Positions 61,728 to 64,000 of a stretch of 64,000 bases of DNA are shown piece by piece. Below the pieces are notes generated by a model. That model saw only the letters and a list, made by a program, of their open reading frames with translations. It was not told the origin of the DNA and searched no databases. The stretch is from Bacteroidales bacterium (GTDB lineage: Bacteria > Bacteroidota > Bacteroidia > Bacteroidales > UBA932), in the NCBI GenBank assembly GCA_017443025.1, contig JAFSPG010000018.1, forward strand, positions 62,001 through 126,000, written 5' to 3'. The position numbers and the translations under genes are program-made. Each line of letters opens with the position of its first letter. Position 1 is the stretch's first letter.

Positions 61728-64000
61728 TTATAGCTCAAAATGACCGGCACCGACTTCAACGGGGGATGCTTTTCCGGGAAGGTAAACAGAAGCGTGAGAA
61801 CCTTCCGGGATGTCGATATTAACAGACAATGACTGGCTCGATTTCTTCCAAGAAACAGAAAGCCTTCCATAAGGCGTCACCGTACTATACTTCGCCCATG
61901 TCAGATCTCCCACAGGAGTAGGCTTGATAATAACGTGCTTATAACCAGGCTCATTCTCATCAGTATTAACACCGGCAATGATTCTGTAAAGCCATACAAG
62001 GCCACCGCCGAACATAGGATGATTCCGCGATTGACGGCCATCCCAGTATTCCCATAAAGTGTCTGCCCCAAGGGCAACCCAATAACCATAACTCGGTATA
62101 TCCGTTTTAGTCATGGCGGTATAGGCCAACTCCTTCAATCCATTCTGGCACAAAACTTCAAAGAAAAGCTGAGTTCCGAAAATACCGGTAATAAGGTGCC
62201 CTCCGTTTGAAAGGACCTCCCTTTTCAATGACGCAACAACTCCCTCTTTATACTCGTCGGGGACACCCATTGCCAGCGCAAATACATTTGCACCATCATT
62301 GTGCCCATAAGAACGCGTCTCCGGATTGTAAAAAGCCCTATGAAAAGCCTCATATGTTTCCCGGGCCAATGTCGAATACTGTTTATAATCCTCTTCAAGA
62401 TCCAGCGCTTTAGCCGCTTTGGCGGTATTCTGAGCACATTTCCAAAGATAGAAGGTATGCACAAGTGCGTCGTCAGGGAGCTCGGCGACAGGGCTCCATT
62501 CGCCGAGGTTAAGCCATTTCAGCGGTTGCCCCCTTTCATTAACAAAACGTTGGAGCATCGTACCATCATCCCTGCGCCATGTAAGCATATGCTTCAGTTG
62601 CGCTTTCATGGCGTCATAGTTTTCAACCAGGACTGAAATATCGCCATAATGCAGATAATGTTCCCATGGGACAATATTCATGGCGGCGCCCCACGGGACT
62701 CCTCCTCCACAGCCGCGATGCCACGGCGCTCCGTTCGGGACATAACCGCTTTCTTTATCCTGGCAATCCGCCATATCCCGAATCCATTTTCTATAAAACA
62801 GATTGAGATCAAAATTGTGCATGGCAGTTATGCATGCCACTTGACCATCTCCGGTATATGGGCCCCTTTCCCTGTGAGGACAGTCTGTCGGGACACCCAT
62901 ATGCATGTTGTCTGTCTGGGTGCGCCAAAACAGATGCTGGACCCTATTAATCAACGGATTCGAGCATTCAAAATGACCGGTAGTTTTAACATTGGAATAA
63001 ACAACCTCGGCACTAAGATGCTCTGGTTTCAATATTTTCTCAATTCCTCTGATACGTACCGTACGGAAAGTAAACCATGTAAAACGTGGTGCATAAACTT
63101 CATCCTTCTGTTCTCCGCGCGCAATGTACTTTTGAATGCCGTTACCATATTCCGCCGAGGGATATATCACCTCCACAGCATGTCCTCGGGGAACAGAATG
63201 GATATTATGGAAGCGGACCCATCCTGTCACATAATCGCCAAAATCCACCTCCCAATCTCCGTTCTCCAGTTTTACTATAGATTTCGGAGGCAAAACTTCC
63301 ATAATACGGTCAGCCGGGGCTGTCTGAAGCTCCAACTTCCCGTCCGGGGCTTTCCTTACCGCCGGCTTCATCCATTCCTCTTTCCCTTCAAGTCTGGCAT
63401 CATATATCTCGCCATTGAAGATATCATTCATTATAAGCGGGCTCTTGGACACTCGCCATGACAGATCAGATACAATGGAGGTCTTCTTGCCGCATGAATA
63501 GCTCAGGTCCGCACGGCATATCATCCTGGGCGTACCATAGGATTTTACATACCTGCGGCTATCCGAACTGAAAAATCCATTCCCCAGGAGTACTGTTATT
63601 TCATTATCCCCCGGCGCCAGATAAGTCTTCAGGTCATATTCCAGATAATATACCCTGTAATTGCTGAAATTCTCTCCGTTGACCGGGACAAGCGGATCAT
63701 CTGTAAAACCCGGCCTATATGAATACAAGGATTCGTTGGGGACAAGCACGTCATCTCCGACTTTGGTCCCGTTCACTTGAAGTTCAAAAAGACCAAGGCC
63801 ACATATCTTAATCTTGGCCGAATCAAGGCCGTCGTCAACGTTGAATGTTTTTTTGAATATCGGGGCCGGGGCGGCATTATCCTGATCAAATTCCTCTCCT
63901 TCCCACGGCGCGCCAATCCACACGGCATCCCAATCAGACTTCGGCCCGGAGCAGGAGGCAGCCGAGCAAATGATTCCTAAAACAGCTAATATTCTTTTGA
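61728..64000 (-). CDS. GH78 alpha-L-rhamnosidase lipoprotein, 5' end beyond the window
   Basis: At least 757 residues are visible. The frame runs off the window, and the first visible residues, KRILAVLGIICSAASCSG, form a lipoprotein signal (lipobox AASC), so only one or a few codons are missing. A GTG at 63923 could be read as a start but would discard the signal. GH78 features: LGLFELQVNGTKVGDDVL in the beta domain, FTWFTFRTVRIRG, GVPTDCPHRERGPYTGDGQV in the catalytic barrel, LGADTLWEYWDG and a final beta-domain. It would release terminal L-rhamnose. It leads the operon seen here and is 6 bases from the oxidoreductase gene. Confidence 0.9.
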   Translation of the reverse strand, partial: KRILAVLGIICSAASCSGPKSDWDAVWIGAPWEGEEFDQDNAAPAPIFKKTFNVDDGLDSAKIKICGLGLFELQVNGTKVGDDVLVPNESLYSYRPGFTDDPLVPVNGENFSNYRVYYLEYDLKTYLAPGDNEITVLLGNGFFSSDSRRYVKSYGTPRMICRADLSYSCGKKTSIVSDLSWRVSKSPLIMNDIFNGEIYDARLEGKEEWMKPAVRKAPDGKLELQTAPADRIMEVLPPKSIVKLENGDWEVDFGDYVTGWVRFHNIHSVPRGHAVEVIYPSAEYGNGIQKYIARGEQKDEVYAPRFTWFTFRTVRIRGIEKILKPEHLSAEVVYSNVKTTGHFECSNPLINRVQHLFWRTQTDNMHMGVPTDCPHRERGPYTGDGQVACITAMHNFDLNLFYRKWIRDMADCQDKESGYVPNGAPWHRGCGGGVPWGAAMNIVPWEHYLHYGDISVLVENYDAMKAQLKHMLTWRRDDGTMLQRFVNERGQPLKWLNLGEWSPVAELPDDALVHTFYLWKCAQNTAKAAKALDLEEDYKQYSTLARETYEAFHRAFYNPETRSYGHNDGANVFALAMGVPDEYKEGVVASLKREVLSNGGHLITGIFGTQLFFEVLCQNGLKELAYTAMTKTDIPSYGYWVALGADTLWEYWDGRQSRNHPMFGGGLVWLYRIIAGVNTDENEPGYKHVIIKPTPVGDLTWAKYSTVTPYGRLSVSWKKSSQSLSVNIDIPEGSHASVYLPGKASPVEVGAGHFEL

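Noticed and set aside
54665..64000. A classical polysaccharide utilisation locus
   Set aside because: No SusC/SusD pair is visible. The operon continues beyond the window, so this cannot be settled here.

Overview
The window reads as the chromosome of a fairly GC-rich member of the Bacteroidales, probably gut- or host-associated. Four things point there. Several promoters have the Bacteroidota form TTTG-N19-21-TAnnTTTG and few genes have a Shine-Dalgarno sequence. The glycogen genes are a glycogen synthase/phosphorylase fusion, a GH57 and a GH133-type debranching enzyme. The glycosidase families are those Bacteroidales use on host and plant glycans (GH92 twice, GH130, GH97, GH20, GH33, GH78). 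IleRS has the long form with a G-I-H-H signature that I recall from this phylum. No rRNA, tRNA, CRISPR array, transposase or SusC/SusD pair was seen.

Layout. 0-14.6 kb is mostly housekeeping: a NahK-like sugar kinase, a lipoprotein peptide deformylase, an LTA-synthase-like enzyme, YihY, tsaB, a CvpA-family gene, ileS, a degenerate DksA/TraR protein, lspA, greA, a HIT protein and two lipoproteins. 14.6-35.1 kb is a nearly gapless minus-strand array. It starts with two GH92 mannosidases, mannose-6-phosphate isomerase and a GH130 phosphorylase, passes through xseB, and continues into glycogen metabolism (branching, debranching, GT4, GH57, the synthase/phosphorylase fusion), ribF and a GT2/GT-C fusion. 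The order suggests that mannose from N-glycan-like substrates enters fructose-6-phosphate and can be stored as glycogen. RNase R and gpmI follow, then a palindrome-rich 335 bp gap.

39.2-52.5 kb holds hexuronate catabolism arranged around one divergent control region at 44.4-44.5 kb. Leftward run kdgK, eda, rsgA, an organophosphate-type transporter and a sialidase. Rightward run uxaC, uxaA, uxaB, an ExuT-like transporter and a GH97 glycosidase. Together they make a complete route from galacturonate to pyruvate and glyceraldehyde-3-phosphate. Copies of a short dispersed repeat (core TGTCATTTCGAGCGAAGC) occur only in this operon, in two intergenic gaps and also in frame inside uxaA and the transporter.

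52.5-54.6 kb is a junction zone: a probable small RNA with its own promoter and terminator, an XRE-type regulator, the 3' stub of a lost gene with its terminator, and a decayed AlbA_2-type ATP-binding gene. From about 52.7 kb the sequence looks more AT-rich. 54.7-64 kb is a second minus-strand operon with an organophosphate-type transporter, a glycerol-1-phosphate dehydrogenase homologue, a GH20, an SGNH esterase, a twin-arginine FAD oxidoreductase and a GH78 lipoprotein that runs off the window.

Most striking observations: the in-frame repeats in the uronate operon, a pair of palindromic 24-mers inside ribF, an exported lipoprotein deformylase, the unidentified small RNA, and the compact operon joining a phosphate-ester transporter, G1P dehydrogenase and hexosaminidase.
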